Notes: generated from the sequence alone by a model not told the origin. A DNA stretch of 64,000 nucleotides from Mycobacterium sp. 852002-51163_SCH5372311 (GCF_001667115.1 NZ_LZIJ01000020.1:1-64000), one strand, 5' to 3'; counted from the first letter of the stretch, positions 20,389 through 28,423 are shown. Made by a program: numbers and translations.

Positions 20389-21519
20389 ATGCACGGGTCC
20401 GCTTCGCCGAATGCGCCCGGGCCGAATGCGCCCGGGCCGAATGCGCCCGGGCCGAATGCGCCCGGCCCGGTCGCTCATCTGGTGGACCGGCATCCGAGCG
20501 TGTCGCCGGAGCGACTGATCTCGCAATTGCGGCCGCCGCCGACGTTCGCCGATGTCAGCTTTGCGACGTATCGTCCCGACCCGGCGGAACCGACTCAGGC
20601 TGCCGCCGTCGCGGCGTGTCAGGACTTCTGCCGGCAGGCTGTGGAGCGACGGGCGGGCCGCAAGAAACTGTTGGGCAGGCGGGAGGTGCTGCCCGGCGTC
20701 GGGCTTTATCTGGACGGCGGGTTCGGAGTGGGCAAGACCCATCTGCTGGCCTCGGCGTACTACCAGCTGCCCGGTCCAGGACCCGAGGCGGCGCCGGAAA
20801 ACGCCGAGGCGCCAAAGGCTTTCGCAACTTTCGGCGAACTCACACAGTTGGCGGGGGTGTTCGGCTTCGCCGAATGTATTGATCTGCTGGCCAATTACAC
20901 CGCGGTGTGCATCGACGAGTTCGAATTGGACGACCCGGGCAACACCACGCTGGTTTCTCGGATGCTCTCGTCGCTGGTCGAGCGCGGTGTGTCGGTGGCC
21001 GCCACCTCCAATACGCTGCCCGAGCAACTCGGCGAGGGCCGCTTCGCCGCGCAGGATTTTCTACGCGAAATCAACACGCTGGCAAGCATTTTCACCACAG
21101 TGCGGATCGAGGGACCCGACTATCGGCACCGCGACCTGCCGCCGGCGCCTAAACCGTTGTCTGACGAGCAGGTCGCCGCGCGCGCGGCGGGTGTGGCCGG
21201 GGCGACCCTCGATGACTTCGACGCCCTGTGCCGTCATCTGGCCACCATGCACCCGTCGCGGTATCTGACCTTGATCGAAAACGTGACCGCCGTCTTCCTG
21301 ACGGGCGTGCACGCGATCGACGACCAGAACGTCGCCTTGAGACTGGTATCGCTGACCGATCGGCTATACGACGCCGGCATCCCGGTGGTGGCTTCCGGGG
21401 CGAAGCTGGACACCATCTTCAGCGAGGAGATGCTGGCTGGTGGTTACCGAAAGAAGTATCTGCGGGCCACTTCTCGGCTGCTGGCGCTGACCGCCCAGGT
21501 AAATCAAACTCCCGGTTGA
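20389..21519 (+). CDS. AFG1/ZapE-type ATPase (Rv2670c-like)
   Basis: A 376-residue P-loop ATPase of the AFG1/ZapE family. Walker A is GGFGVGKTH (110-118) and Walker B is AVCIDEFELDD. A sensor segment follows in GVSVAATSNTLPEQLGEGRFAAQDF. In E. coli ZapE acts at the division ring and the mitochondrial relative assists protein turnover; the mycobacterial role is unknown. The N-terminus is unusual: four copies of the five-residue unit NAPGP (residues about 8-27) encoded by a perfect 15-bp tandem repeat. The stop is 2 bp from the convergent exported-protein gene. Confidence 0.9.
   Translation: MHGSASPNAPGPNAPGPNAPGPNAPGPVAHLVDRHPSVSPERLISQLRPPPTFADVSFATYRPDPAEPTQAAAVAACQDFCRQAVERRAGRKKLLGRREVLPGVGLYLDGGFGVGKTHLLASAYYQLPGPGPEAAPENAEAPKAFATFGELTQLAGVFGFAECIDLLANYTAVCIDEFELDDPGNTTLVSRMLSSLVERGVSVAATSNTLPEQLGEGRFAAQDFLREINTLASIFTTVRIEGPDYRHRDLPPAPKPLSDEQVAARAAGVAGATLDDFDALCRHLATMHPSRYLTLIENVTAVFLTGVHAIDDQNVALRLVSLTDRLYDAGIPVVASGAKLDTIFSEEMLAGGYRKKYLRATSRLLALTAQVNQTPG
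20407..20466 (+). repeat. 15-bp coding tandem repeat, four copies
   Basis: Four head-to-tail copies of CCGAATGCGCCCGGG at 20407-20421, 20422-20436, 20437-20451 and 20452-20466. Only the last base of the fourth copy differs. The repeat is in frame within the ATPase gene and encodes NAPGP four times. Gain or loss of units would keep the frame, so it is a candidate variable-number locus. Confidence 0.9.
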
Positions 21520-21521
21520 GG

Positions 21522-22055
21522 TCAGAGATTCCATTGGGCGAGGTGCACGCCGGTCTTCTTGTCCAGCAGCACAACGTTGGACACCGGATCACGGTAGGCG
21601 TCCCAATACACTTCGCCGCGCACGACGGATCCCTGCGGAGCGTTCACGAGGACGTTGTCCAGCGCGTCGGGTGCGTCGGATGTCCGGGGCTTGTAGGCGT
21701 CGGCGAACGGCGTCACGCCGTTGAAGCTGAAGTTGGTGGCCATGATGAACGAATTCGGTACGCGCACCGCGTGAATGGTCACGTCGGCGCGCTCAACGGT
21801 GCTGTCGGGAAAGCTCTTTACCGGGACGCCGGAGCGGGTGTAGCCGAATCCTGGCGGCGGGTCACACGGCGTGACGCTGCTGACCGTGACGTCTGCGACG
21901 TAGGTGCCGGTATCCACCCGCAACGTGTCGCCGATGTGGCCGATAGGCGCGTCGCTCGCCCAGGCACGCGGTGCGGCAGAGGTGAGTCCTGCGACGGTGA
22001 CGACTCCCGCAACGGCGACTAGGAAAGTGGTCATGACGGCCAGCCAGCGGTGCAT
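21522..22055 (-). CDS. Exported protein (Rv2668-like, MPT63-type candidate)
   Basis: A 177-residue secreted protein. The signal peptide (MHRWLAVMTTFLVAVAGVVTVAGL) ends near AWA-SDAP. The mature part is about 130 residues and mostly beta-type, with ATNFSFNGVTPFADAYKP and a C-terminal VVLLDKKTGVHLAQWNL. By position between the ATPase and clpC2 it corresponds to Rv2668. Its sequence resembles the immunoglobulin-like MPT63/DUF1942 family, but I am unsure of that assignment. The start at 22055 is fixed by GAGGAGG 7 nt upstream. A GNAT gene that lies here in M. tuberculosis (Rv2669) is absent. Confidence 0.8.
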   Translation of the reverse strand: MHRWLAVMTTFLVAVAGVVTVAGLTSAAPRAWASDAPIGHIGDTLRVDTGTYVADVTVSSVTPCDPPPGFGYTRSGVPVKSFPDSTVERADVTIHAVRVPNSFIMATNFSFNGVTPFADAYKPRTSDAPDALDNVLVNAPQGSVVRGEVYWDAYRDPVSNVVLLDKKTGVHLAQWNL

Positions 22056-22136
22056 CGTTGCCTCCTCGGCTCCTTCGGCGGACCCTCGCATGATTGCACA
22101 CGCGCCGCAGCAAAGGGGAGGTGTTGGCGTAGCTGG

Positions 22137-22895
22137 TCAGCCGTCCTGCGCAGCGTCCCGGCCGGGGCCGGTGACCGTGTTGCCGCTGGTAAGGGATTCC
22201 AGCGCGGCGACCAAGTCCACCTCGACGCGTTCTTTGTCCACGCCGCATCGGTGCAGTGGCCCGTCGCCGGCTTCAAGCTCGAGCAGCGCCATAAGCAGGT
22301 GTTCGGTGCCGATGTAGTTGTGGCCCAACCGAAGTGCTTCGCGGAAGGTCAGTTCGAGCGCCTTGCGCGCCGGGCCGTTGAACGGGATGAGTTCGGGCAC
22401 CTCGGCGGCGGGCGGGGGAAGGGTCACGGCCGCCCGCAGCGTCTCGGCGTCGACGTGTTGCAGGTTGAGCAGGACGGTTGCCAGCGCGGCCGGGTCACTG
22501 AGCAGCCCGAGCAGCAGATGGTCGGGGGTGATCTCGCTGTTGGCGTTTTCGTGGGCGATGTTCTGAGCGGCGACGACGGCCCCGCGCGCCCTCGGTGTGA
22601 AGCGCCCGAAGCCTTGATCCGGGTCCAGCACGCTGGCTTCGGGGCGCGGCACGAACCGCTTCTGCGCGGCCTGCTTGGTGACGCCCATGCTCTTGCCGAT
22701 ATCAGTCCACGAGGCGCCCGACCGGCGCGCCTTGTCGACGAAATGCCCGATCAGGTGATCGGCGACCTCGCCCAAATGCTCGGCGGCCAGTACCGCGTCG
22801 CTGAGCTGTTCCAAAGCGTCGCTGTGGACGCGTTTGATCGCGCTGATCAACTCGTCGAGGCGGACGGGATAGGCGATCGGTGTCGGCTCGGCCAT
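22137..22895 (-). CDS. clpC2: ClpC2: helix-turn-helix plus Clp N-terminal repeats
   Basis: A 252-residue protein with two Clp-N repeats similar to the ClpC1 N-terminal domain (FGRFTPRARGAVVAAQNIAHE to LLGLLSDP, then FNGPARKALELTFREALRLGHNYIGTEHLLMALLELE) and no ATPase modules. Residues about 61-81 (ASWTDIGKSMGVTKQAAQKRF) read as a helix-turn-helix. M. tuberculosis ClpC2 is known to bind cyclomarin-type compounds and so protect ClpC1. The HTH and two palindromes placed on its own promoter suggest it also represses itself (inference supported by the sequence). The ATG at 22895 has TATCGT 7 nt upstream, a leaderless start. Confidence 0.92.
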   Translation of the reverse strand: MAEPTPIAYPVRLDELISAIKRVHSDALEQLSDAVLAAEHLGEVADHLIGHFVDKARRSGASWTDIGKSMGVTKQAAQKRFVPRPEASVLDPDQGFGRFTPRARGAVVAAQNIAHENANSEITPDHLLLGLLSDPAALATVLLNLQHVDAETLRAAVTLPPPAAEVPELIPFNGPARKALELTFREALRLGHNYIGTEHLLMALLELEAGDGPLHRCGVDKERVEVDLVAALESLTSGNTVTGPGRDAAQDG

Positions 22896-22945
22896 GCCGT
22901 CAACGATAGGTTGACGATGCGCGCGTCGTCAACTTCGGGTTGACG
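22896..22945 (-). promoter_or_regulatory. clpC2 promoter with two palindromic operators
   Basis: Two perfect inverted repeats of the form CGTCAAC-N5-GTTGACG lie at 22898-22916 and 22927-22945, centres 29 bp apart. Reading the minus strand, TTGACG (22932-22927) and TATCGT (22908-22903), 18 bp apart, form a near-ideal promoter. The -35 hexamer sits in the distal palindrome and the -10 in the proximal one. The -10 ends 7 nt before the clpC2 ATG, so the mRNA is probably leaderless. A protein binding both sites would block polymerase directly. Confidence 0.75.
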
Positions 22946-22960
22946 TACGGGCTGACCGCT

Positions 22961-23015
22961 TCCGGCGTGAACTGACGGCTTCCAGCGTGAACTGACGGCT
23001 TCCGATGTGAACGCA
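22961..23015. repeat. 20-bp tandem repeat, about 2.7 copies
   Basis: Units TCC(G/A)GCGTGAACTGACGGCT at 22961-22980 and 22981-23000 are followed by a partial third copy from 23001. It lies between the clpC2 operators and the DUF732 gene. It shares GGCTT and GTGAA with the reverse complement of the second 20-bp array at 23041, so the two arrays look like opposed copies of one family. Confidence 0.65.
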
Positions 23016-23040
23016 GGGCGGGAATCGGGCCGTGGACTCC

Positions 23041-23103
23041 GCCCAGGTTTCACTCGCAAAGCCCAGGATTCACCCGCAAAGCCCAGGATTCACCCGCAAA
23101 GCC
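23041..23103. repeat. 20-bp tandem repeat, three copies
   Basis: Three units of GCCCAGG(T/A)TTCAC(T/C)CGCAAA at 23041-23060, 23061-23080 and 23081-23100. The second and third are identical. It is non-coding as far as I can see, directly upstream of a DUF732 gene. The rest of the 302-bp gap from 22896 to 23197 holds the clpC2 promoter, the other array and no gene. Confidence 0.75.
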
Positions 23104-23197
23104 GGAGTCGGTGGCGGCCCGTATTAGTTGCCCCTCAGAGGGCGAATCCGCCGCAGAGGATGCGACCGCTTCGCCGCTCTGCGACTATCAGGGCACT

Positions 23198-23530
23198 GTG
23201 AAGCCGCCGATCCTGACGCTGGCGGGCCTCGCCGTTGTGCTCGGCGTGGCCGGGCCCGCGTATGCCGACAGCACCGACGACGAATTCATCGCGACGATCC
23301 AGGCGGCCGGCATCAGCTTCCCGGACCCGGCCCGGGTGATCGCGGCCGGCAAATGGGTGTGCGAAACGGCCGGTCAAGGCACGCAGATGGTGGATGTCGT
23401 GAAGGACGTCCAACGCCTGAACCCTGGGCTCAGTCAGGAGAAGGCCGCGAAGTTCACGGCCATCGCGGCCAACATCTATTGCCCGAAAGCACTTTCGACG
23501 AATGTCGTCGACGGCGGTGGCGGCTCCTAG
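23198..23530 (+). CDS. Secreted DUF732 protein
   Basis: A 110-residue exported protein. The signal peptide (VKPPILTLAGLAVVLGVAG) ends at AYA-DS. The mature domain is a typical DUF732 helical unit: DDEFIATIQAAGISFPDPARVIAAGKWVCETA, then LNPGLSQEKAAKFTAIAANIYCP, with two Cys likely disulfide-bonded. DUF732 proteins are small mycobacterial secreted proteins of unknown function. The GTG at 23198 is chosen because it begins the signal peptide. A TATCAG 6 nt before it resembles a leaderless -10 but lacks the final T. A paralog lies beyond the symporter at 25229. Confidence 0.85.
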   Translation: MKPPILTLAGLAVVLGVAGPAYADSTDDEFIATIQAAGISFPDPARVIAAGKWVCETAGQGTQMVDVVKDVQRLNPGLSQEKAAKFTAIAANIYCPKALSTNVVDGGGGS

Positions 23531-23655
23531 CGAGCAGCGCGTGACCGATTGTTAACACCCTGGCTACCGACATCCCGGTGAACGAAACGTGTCCTCAACA
23601 TTTCGTACCTACCATCCTGTGACGGACTAGCCGCCACGCGGAGAGGAAGCAAACT

Positions 23656-25167
23656 TTGGACTTCCTTCAGGCGCAGTTGATCGATCCGCTTAGCGATGTC
23701 CTGAACACCCATGTCCTCGTCTACTTACTGATCGGTGCCGGCATCTATTTCACGTTGCGCACCAGGTGTATTCAGATCCGGTACTTCGGCCGCATGGTTG
23801 GCCAGCTTCGCAAATCCCACCGTCACGACGGTGGGATTTCTTCCTTTCAGGCATTCTGCGTCGGGCTGGCGTCACGGGTGGGCACCGGGAACATCGCCGG
23901 TGTCGCTATCGCGCTCACCGTCGGCGGACCGGGCGCGATCTTCTGGATGTGGGTCGTGGCCGCGGTCGGCATGGCCACCGCTGTCGTCGAAGCGACGCTC
24001 GCCCAGCTGTTCAAGGTCCGCTCGGGCGACGGTACTTTCCGGGGTGGCCCCGCGTTCTACATCCAGCGCGGGCTGCGCTCCCGGGCGGGCGGCGTCTTGT
24101 TCGCGGTGTTGCTGATGATCACGTTCTCGACCGCGTTCAACATGGTGGAGACGAACGCCATCAGCGGAGTTCTGAAGTCATCCCACGGCATCCCGGTCGG
24201 TTGGACAACGCTGGCTTTGGCCGTGCTCGCGGCCCCGGTGCTCTTCGGCGGTGTCCGCAGAATCGCCAAGTTCGCCGGAACGGTCCTGCCCGGGGTGGCG
24301 CTGGCGTATGCGGTGCTGGCGCTTGCGATTGTGGCAGCCAACATCACCCAGCTGCCGGCGGTGATCGAGCAGATTGTCGGCGGCGCATTCGGAATCAAGC
24401 AAATGGCAGGCGGTTTCGCCGGGGGCATCGCGGTGGCGATGCCAACCGGTGTCAAGCGGGGCCTGTTCGCCTGCGAGGCGGGGATGGGCAGTTCGCCCAA
24501 CATCGCCGGTGCCGCCACCGTGTCACATCCGGTGGAGCAGGGGCTGATTCAGTCGCTCGCCGTTTTCGTCGACACCATGGTGATCTGCACGGCGACGGCG
24601 CTCATCGTGCTGATGTCCGGGCCAAGCGTGTACAACCCCGCTCATACCGGTTCGATCGCCGGTGCCAGCCTGACCGAATCGGCCGTCGCCGCCGGACTGG
24701 GCTCGTGGACCACCGTGTTGATGACCGCGGTGGTGTTCGTCTTTGCGTTCGCCTCGGTGCTGAGCAACTACGTGTGCGCAGAGGCCAACCTGTTCTTCCT
24801 GGGCGGCCGCCGCTGGGCGATACGCGCGCTGAAGCTCGTCACGCTGATGGCGATCGCGTTCGGGGCCATGTCCAGGCTGACGCTGGTATGGGCGCTCGCC
24901 GACCTCGCGATGGCACTGATGGCGATTGCCAATCTGGTCGCAATTTGCCTGCTGAGCCGGTGGGCGTTCGCGGCGGTGAAGGATTACCAACGTCAGTCGG
25001 AACTGGGCGTCGAGCCGATCTTCGTGGCCAGCGAGGCGGACCTGCCTGGCGTTCTCGAAGGAGACGTCTGGGAAATCCCGCAACGTCGCCCGGTCACCGC
25101 ACTACCCGGAGCCCAGCCGGTTCGCCGGTCCGCACTCAGGTTGTCACGAGTTTCGTCGGCGGCGTAG
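23656..25167 (+). CDS. Sodium:alanine symporter family protein (AgcS/DagA)
   Basis: A 503-residue inner-membrane transporter of the AGCS family, which imports alanine or glycine with sodium. It has about eleven hydrophobic segments and the family motifs FQAFCVGLASRVGTGNIAGVAIAL (first conserved loop), GDGTFRGGPAFYIQRGL, FACEAGMGSSPNIAGAA and SVLSNYVCAEANLFFLGG. The C-terminal tail of about 60 residues is hydrophilic. The start is a TTG at 23656, preceded by GAGAGGAAG at suitable spacing, and gives the expected family N-terminus. DUF732 genes flank it on both sides in the same direction. Confidence 0.92.
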   Translation: MDFLQAQLIDPLSDVLNTHVLVYLLIGAGIYFTLRTRCIQIRYFGRMVGQLRKSHRHDGGISSFQAFCVGLASRVGTGNIAGVAIALTVGGPGAIFWMWVVAAVGMATAVVEATLAQLFKVRSGDGTFRGGPAFYIQRGLRSRAGGVLFAVLLMITFSTAFNMVETNAISGVLKSSHGIPVGWTTLALAVLAAPVLFGGVRRIAKFAGTVLPGVALAYAVLALAIVAANITQLPAVIEQIVGGAFGIKQMAGGFAGGIAVAMPTGVKRGLFACEAGMGSSPNIAGAATVSHPVEQGLIQSLAVFVDTMVICTATALIVLMSGPSVYNPAHTGSIAGASLTESAVAAGLGSWTTVLMTAVVFVFAFASVLSNYVCAEANLFFLGGRRWAIRALKLVTLMAIAFGAMSRLTLVWALADLAMALMAIANLVAICLLSRWAFAAVKDYQRQSELGVEPIFVASEADLPGVLEGDVWEIPQRRPVTALPGAQPVRRSALRLSRVSSAA

Positions 25168-25228
25168 GCGTCTCGCGTTCGCGCCATGAGATGCGTCGGC
25201 CAAGCCCCTCTGCCAAGATCAGGAAGTC

Positions 25229-25564
25229 ATGAGACTCCTGCTGGTGCTGACAAGCGTCGCCGTCATGATCGGTATCGCCGCGCCGGCGCACGCCGACGAC
25301 AACGATCAAGAGTTCCTCGCCGACCTGCGACAGGCCGGAATCACCTACCAGGACCCGGATCACGCGATAACGGCTGCCAAGTCGGTATGTCAATTGATCG
25401 ACGAGGGAAAGTCGGCCGCGGACATCGTCACCGAACTGCGCAACCGCAACCCGGCATTCCAGGGAACCGGCGCCGCCAAGTTCACGACGCTCGCCGCCGC
25501 ACATTACTGTCCCAAGTACGTCACCGGGGAGGACACCAGTCCGGCCCCGAAAGCCGGCAGCTGA
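25229..25564 (+). CDS. Secreted DUF732 protein (paralog)
   Basis: A 111-residue exported protein, paralogous to the gene at 23198. The signal peptide MRLLLVLTSVAVMIGIAAP ends at AHA-DD. The mature domain DQEFLADLRQAGITYQDPDHAITAAKSVCQLI and AAKFTTLAAAHYCPKYV keeps the two Cys at equivalent places. The C-terminal EDTSPAPKAGS tail is probably disordered. The ATG has AGGAAG about 4 nt upstream. Function unknown. It follows the symporter gene by about 60 nt and may be co-transcribed with it. Confidence 0.85.
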   Translation: MRLLLVLTSVAVMIGIAAPAHADDNDQEFLADLRQAGITYQDPDHAITAAKSVCQLIDEGKSAADIVTELRNRNPAFQGTGAAKFTTLAAAHYCPKYVTGEDTSPAPKAGS

Positions 25565-25612
25565 CCGGCATATCCGTTCTGCCAGGTATCGGGCTGCCCT
25601 AATGTTGGGGCC

Positions 25613-26068
25613 GTGGAAACAGCAGAGCAAACACCGTCGGTCATGCCTATGTCCCGCAAGGTGCTGTGCGGCGTCTATGCGGCGATCGCGCTCGCGGCGC
25701 TTGTCGCGACCTGGAGCCAGAACCTCGCATACGCGGGCAAGCCAGCCGGTTTTCTGATCGACTTCGTGAAAGACACCACCGTCACGGCGGCTTCGCGAAG
25801 CATCACCGCCGACATCCTCATGTTCGCCCTGGCCGCGACCATCCTGATGGTGATCGAAGCCAGGAGGTACCACATACGGTTCGTCTGGGCTTACATTCTG
25901 GGGTCCGCACTGATTGCGGTGAGCGTGACGTTTCCGCTTTTCCTGATCGCCCGCGAATTGCGTTTGGGCGCATCGGAATCACCGCGACTTCACGCAATGG
26001 ATACGATCCTGCTCGGTCTGTTCGCCATTCTGACTGTGGCTCTTACGGTTTGGGTCGACGTGCGATGA
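25613..26068 (+). CDS. DUF2834 membrane protein
   Basis: A 151-residue protein with four predicted membrane segments: VLCGVYAAIALAALVATW, SITADILMFALAATILMVIEARR, FVWAYILGSALIAVSVTFPLFLIARE and TILLGLFAILTVALTVWV. The pattern with FVKDTTVTAASRSITADI matches the DUF2834 family, whose function is unknown. The GTG at 25613 is preceded by TAATGT ending 7 nt before it, indicating a leaderless transcript. Its stop overlaps the next ATG (ATGA), so it is coupled to the alpha/beta hydrolase. Confidence 0.82.
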   Translation: METAEQTPSVMPMSRKVLCGVYAAIALAALVATWSQNLAYAGKPAGFLIDFVKDTTVTAASRSITADILMFALAATILMVIEARRYHIRFVWAYILGSALIAVSVTFPLFLIARELRLGASESPRLHAMDTILLGLFAILTVALTVWVDVR

Positions 26069-27030
26069 GAACGAAGCTGGCCGCGGGCTTGATGATTGGT
26101 GCATTCTGGGGCGCTGCGCGGGCGGCGGCCGCACGGATCGAACAAAACCCGGATCCTTTTACCCGTGAGCAACTCATCGCCGAGCCCACGGGTGAGGAGA
26201 CGCTGATAACCCGCCCGGACGGGACAGTGTTGCGGGCGCTGGCCGCGGGCCAGGGACCGCCGGTGGTTTTCGTGCACGGCTACACCGCCACCCTGGCCGA
26301 GTGGAACTTCGTGTGGGACAAGTTGCAGGCCAAGGGCTTTCGAGTCATCGCCTTCGATCAGCGCGGCCACGGGCGTTCAACTCTGGGCTCCGACGGCATC
26401 GGGTCGGAGCCCATGGCGGCCGATATCGCGGCAGTCCTGGAGCACTTCGACGTTCGCGACGGCGTGCTCATCGGACACTCGATGGGCGGATTTCTGACCA
26501 TCCGTGCCATGCTCGACCATCCCGATCTGGCGCCGCGGCTACGCGGGCTGGTGCTCTTCGCCACGTGGGCGGGGCGCGTCCTGGACGGAGCGCCGCAGAA
26601 CCGGCTGCAGATCCCGCTGCTGCAATACGGCGTCCTGCAGCAGATGCTGCACAGCAAGACCGTGGCGGTGCTGTTCGGCGCGGCGCAGTGCGGGAGGCGC
26701 CCCTCGCCGACGATGGTCTCGGCGTTCATCGAGTTGTTCAATCGACACCTCGACGACCACGGGTCGTTGCTACCGATCGTGCGGGCTTTCTCGCAAGAAG
26801 ACCGATACCCGCGTCTAGGTGAAATCGCGGTGCCGACGGTGGTCATGGTCGGCTCTGCCGATCGGACAACCCCGCCCCACCACTCGCGCCGACTTGCCGC
26901 AGGCATTCCGGGGGCACGCCTCGTCACCGTTCCCGACGCCGGACACCTGTTGAATTGGGAAGCGGCCGATGAGCTGGTAGAAGTCATCGAATCATTTCCG
27001 GCACAAGAGGTTTCGACTGCGGAGCGGTGA
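26065..27030 (+). CDS. Alpha/beta-fold hydrolase
   Basis: A 321-residue hydrolase. The oxyanion segment is VVFVHGYTATLAEWNFVWD, the nucleophile elbow is GHSMGG with Ser139, the acid is in VVMVGSADRTTPPHHS, and the catalytic His is in VPDAGHLLNWE. A short hydrophobic N-terminus (KLAAGLMIGAFWGAARAAAA) could be a membrane anchor or signal. The substrate is unknown; epoxide hydrolase, esterase and lactonase roles are all possible. The start ATG overlaps the stop of the DUF2834 gene by 4 nt, so the two are co-expressed. Confidence 0.87.
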   Translation: MRTKLAAGLMIGAFWGAARAAAARIEQNPDPFTREQLIAEPTGEETLITRPDGTVLRALAAGQGPPVVFVHGYTATLAEWNFVWDKLQAKGFRVIAFDQRGHGRSTLGSDGIGSEPMAADIAAVLEHFDVRDGVLIGHSMGGFLTIRAMLDHPDLAPRLRGLVLFATWAGRVLDGAPQNRLQIPLLQYGVLQQMLHSKTVAVLFGAAQCGRRPSPTMVSAFIELFNRHLDDHGSLLPIVRAFSQEDRYPRLGEIAVPTVVMVGSADRTTPPHHSRRLAAGIPGARLVTVPDAGHLLNWEAADELVEVIESFPAQEVSTAER

Positions 27031-27298
27031 CTCGCGGGCCGGTCCAAAGGCGCTTCTGCGAGGTCTGGCGGCGGGTCGCTCCGACGCCGCGCCAGCGCGA
27101 ATGCTCCGGCAATCATCTGCTTCAGGACGCCTCCCTACGCCACTGCCATACGTCGCTTGTGCGAAGTATTCGTGAACTTCTCGCGAAATCTTGAGGATCA
27201 TGCCCGGGCGGGGTGGCCCCGCGGCGTGGGCACAACGCAGTATTACTTCCCGGATGGCCATCCGTTTACTACGGCAAGTGAAGGGAAGAGCTCCGAGC

Positions 27299-27505
27299 AT
27301 GAGACAGGTCAGTCCGATCAGTGAGGAACCGGTACTAGCGCATCTTGAACGGCGACTGGTTCACGAGTTCCCCAGAGTCTCGCCCGAGCATGTCGACGCC
27401 GTCGTGCGGCGAGAGCACGCTCGATTCGACGCCAGTCCGATCCGGGGCTTCATCCCATTGTTCATCGAGAAACACGTTCGGGACGAACTGGGCCGCTCGA
27501 CGTAG
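27299..27505 (+). CDS. Small three-helix-bundle dimerisation-type protein
   Basis: A 68-residue helical protein beginning MRQVSPISEEPVLAHLERRLVHEF. It resembles the short actinobacterial proteins annotated as three-helix-bundle dimerisation domains, with SPEHVDAVVRREHARFDASPIRGFIPLFIEKHVRDEL. Function unknown. The frame is open upstream to 27191, but the ATG at 27299 has a GAAGGGAAG purine tract ahead and begins the conserved part. It is flanked by 268-bp and 201-bp gaps in which I see no gene or repeat. Confidence 0.65.
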   Translation: MRQVSPISEEPVLAHLERRLVHEFPRVSPEHVDAVVRREHARFDASPIRGFIPLFIEKHVRDELGRST

Positions 27506-27706
27506 GGGCTGGCGAACGGGCTTCCGAAGCGTCTTAGCCTTTCCCTAGCGTTCGTTGCTGAGCGTCCGACAAATCTCCTTACGCCGGGCGGATGCATCAG
27601 CATTGCGACGCAATCCTTTTCCGTTCATTGGTACACGGCCAGGCCGCTCCAGGGCCATGATGAGTGGGTCGCGGTTTCAACTCTCCTAGTGTGACGGGAG
27701 CGGCAG

Positions 27707-28024
27707 ATGACGAAGTTTCTCGTGTTGTATCGATCAGGTCAGTCGGCAGCGGATCAGATGGCGGGGGCCACCGCCGAAGAGCAGCAGGCCGGGATGCAGG
27801 AATGGATGGCGTGGGCCGGGAAGGCCGGATCGGCCATCGTGGACTTGGGCTCACCGCTGCAGCCGGCCGAGGGCACCACAGTCAGTGGCGACCCGATCGG
27901 CGGATTCTCAATCCTGCAGGCGGATTCTGCCGAAGCGTTGCGAGCGGTGCTGGAGGGTCATCCGCACAGCACCCACGGCGGCAGCATCGAGGTTTTTGAG
28001 TTCTTGCCGATTCCGGGCATGTAG
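27707..28024 (+). CDS. YCII-related domain protein
   Basis: A 105-residue protein starting MTKFLVLYRSGQSAADQM and ending GGSIEVFEFLPIPGM, the layout of YCII/DGPF-type ferredoxin-like proteins. Some relatives act as dehydrochlorinase-like or muconolactone-like enzymes and many have no known function. The segment SGDPIGGFSILQADSAEALRAVLEGHPH carries the conserved His near the end of the second helix. GGGAG lies about 7 nt before the ATG, and TAGTGT about 20 bp upstream may be the -10. Confidence 0.82.
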   Translation: MTKFLVLYRSGQSAADQMAGATAEEQQAGMQEWMAWAGKAGSAIVDLGSPLQPAEGTTVSGDPIGGFSILQADSAEALRAVLEGHPHSTHGGSIEVFEFLPIPGM

Positions 28025-28102
28025 CGCGGCGGCTTGCCTGATTCGAAGTGGATTCCCGCACCGTCTGATCTCCGGAAGGAGTTATTGGCCTCGGCGGCGG
28101 GT

Positions 28103-28423
28103 ATGCGTGCAACCATGCGCATCATCCACGCCGTTGCGGCGGTCGGCACCGCCATCGCTGTCCCGTTGATCGCCCCCGCTGTGCTGCTGGAGGCGTCGTC
28201 GGCTCACGCTGACGACGACGGTTACCTCCGTTGCGTGGGAAACATTCCCAACATCCCGCTGACATCCCCCAGCCCAAACAGTCGGTACCTCGCTGGAACT
28301 ATTGAGCAGGATCTGAAATCCGGCGTTTCCCCTGCTGCAGAAGCTCAGAAAGTTACGCAGATGGGATTCGAGCCGCGTGTTGCCAATGCGGTCGTGCGCT
28401 GTGTGATGCAGAACAACCCCTAG
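28103..28423 (+). CDS. Small secreted protein, DUF732-like
   Basis: About 106 residues. The signal peptide (MRIIHAVAAVGTAIAVPLIAPAVLLEASS) ends at AHA-DD. The mature part, about 65 residues, contains GYLRCVGNIPNIPL and ends FEPRVANAVVRCVMQNNP, giving two Cys that could pair. Its length and Cys positions resemble the DUF732 proteins earlier in the window, but the match is weak. The start is uncertain: ATGs at 28103 and 28115 and a TTG at 28085 are all possible, and the AAGGAG at 28076 fits none well. Confidence 0.65.
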   Translation: MRATMRIIHAVAAVGTAIAVPLIAPAVLLEASSAHADDDGYLRCVGNIPNIPLTSPSPNSRYLAGTIEQDLKSGVSPAAEAQKVTQMGFEPRVANAVVRCVMQNNP

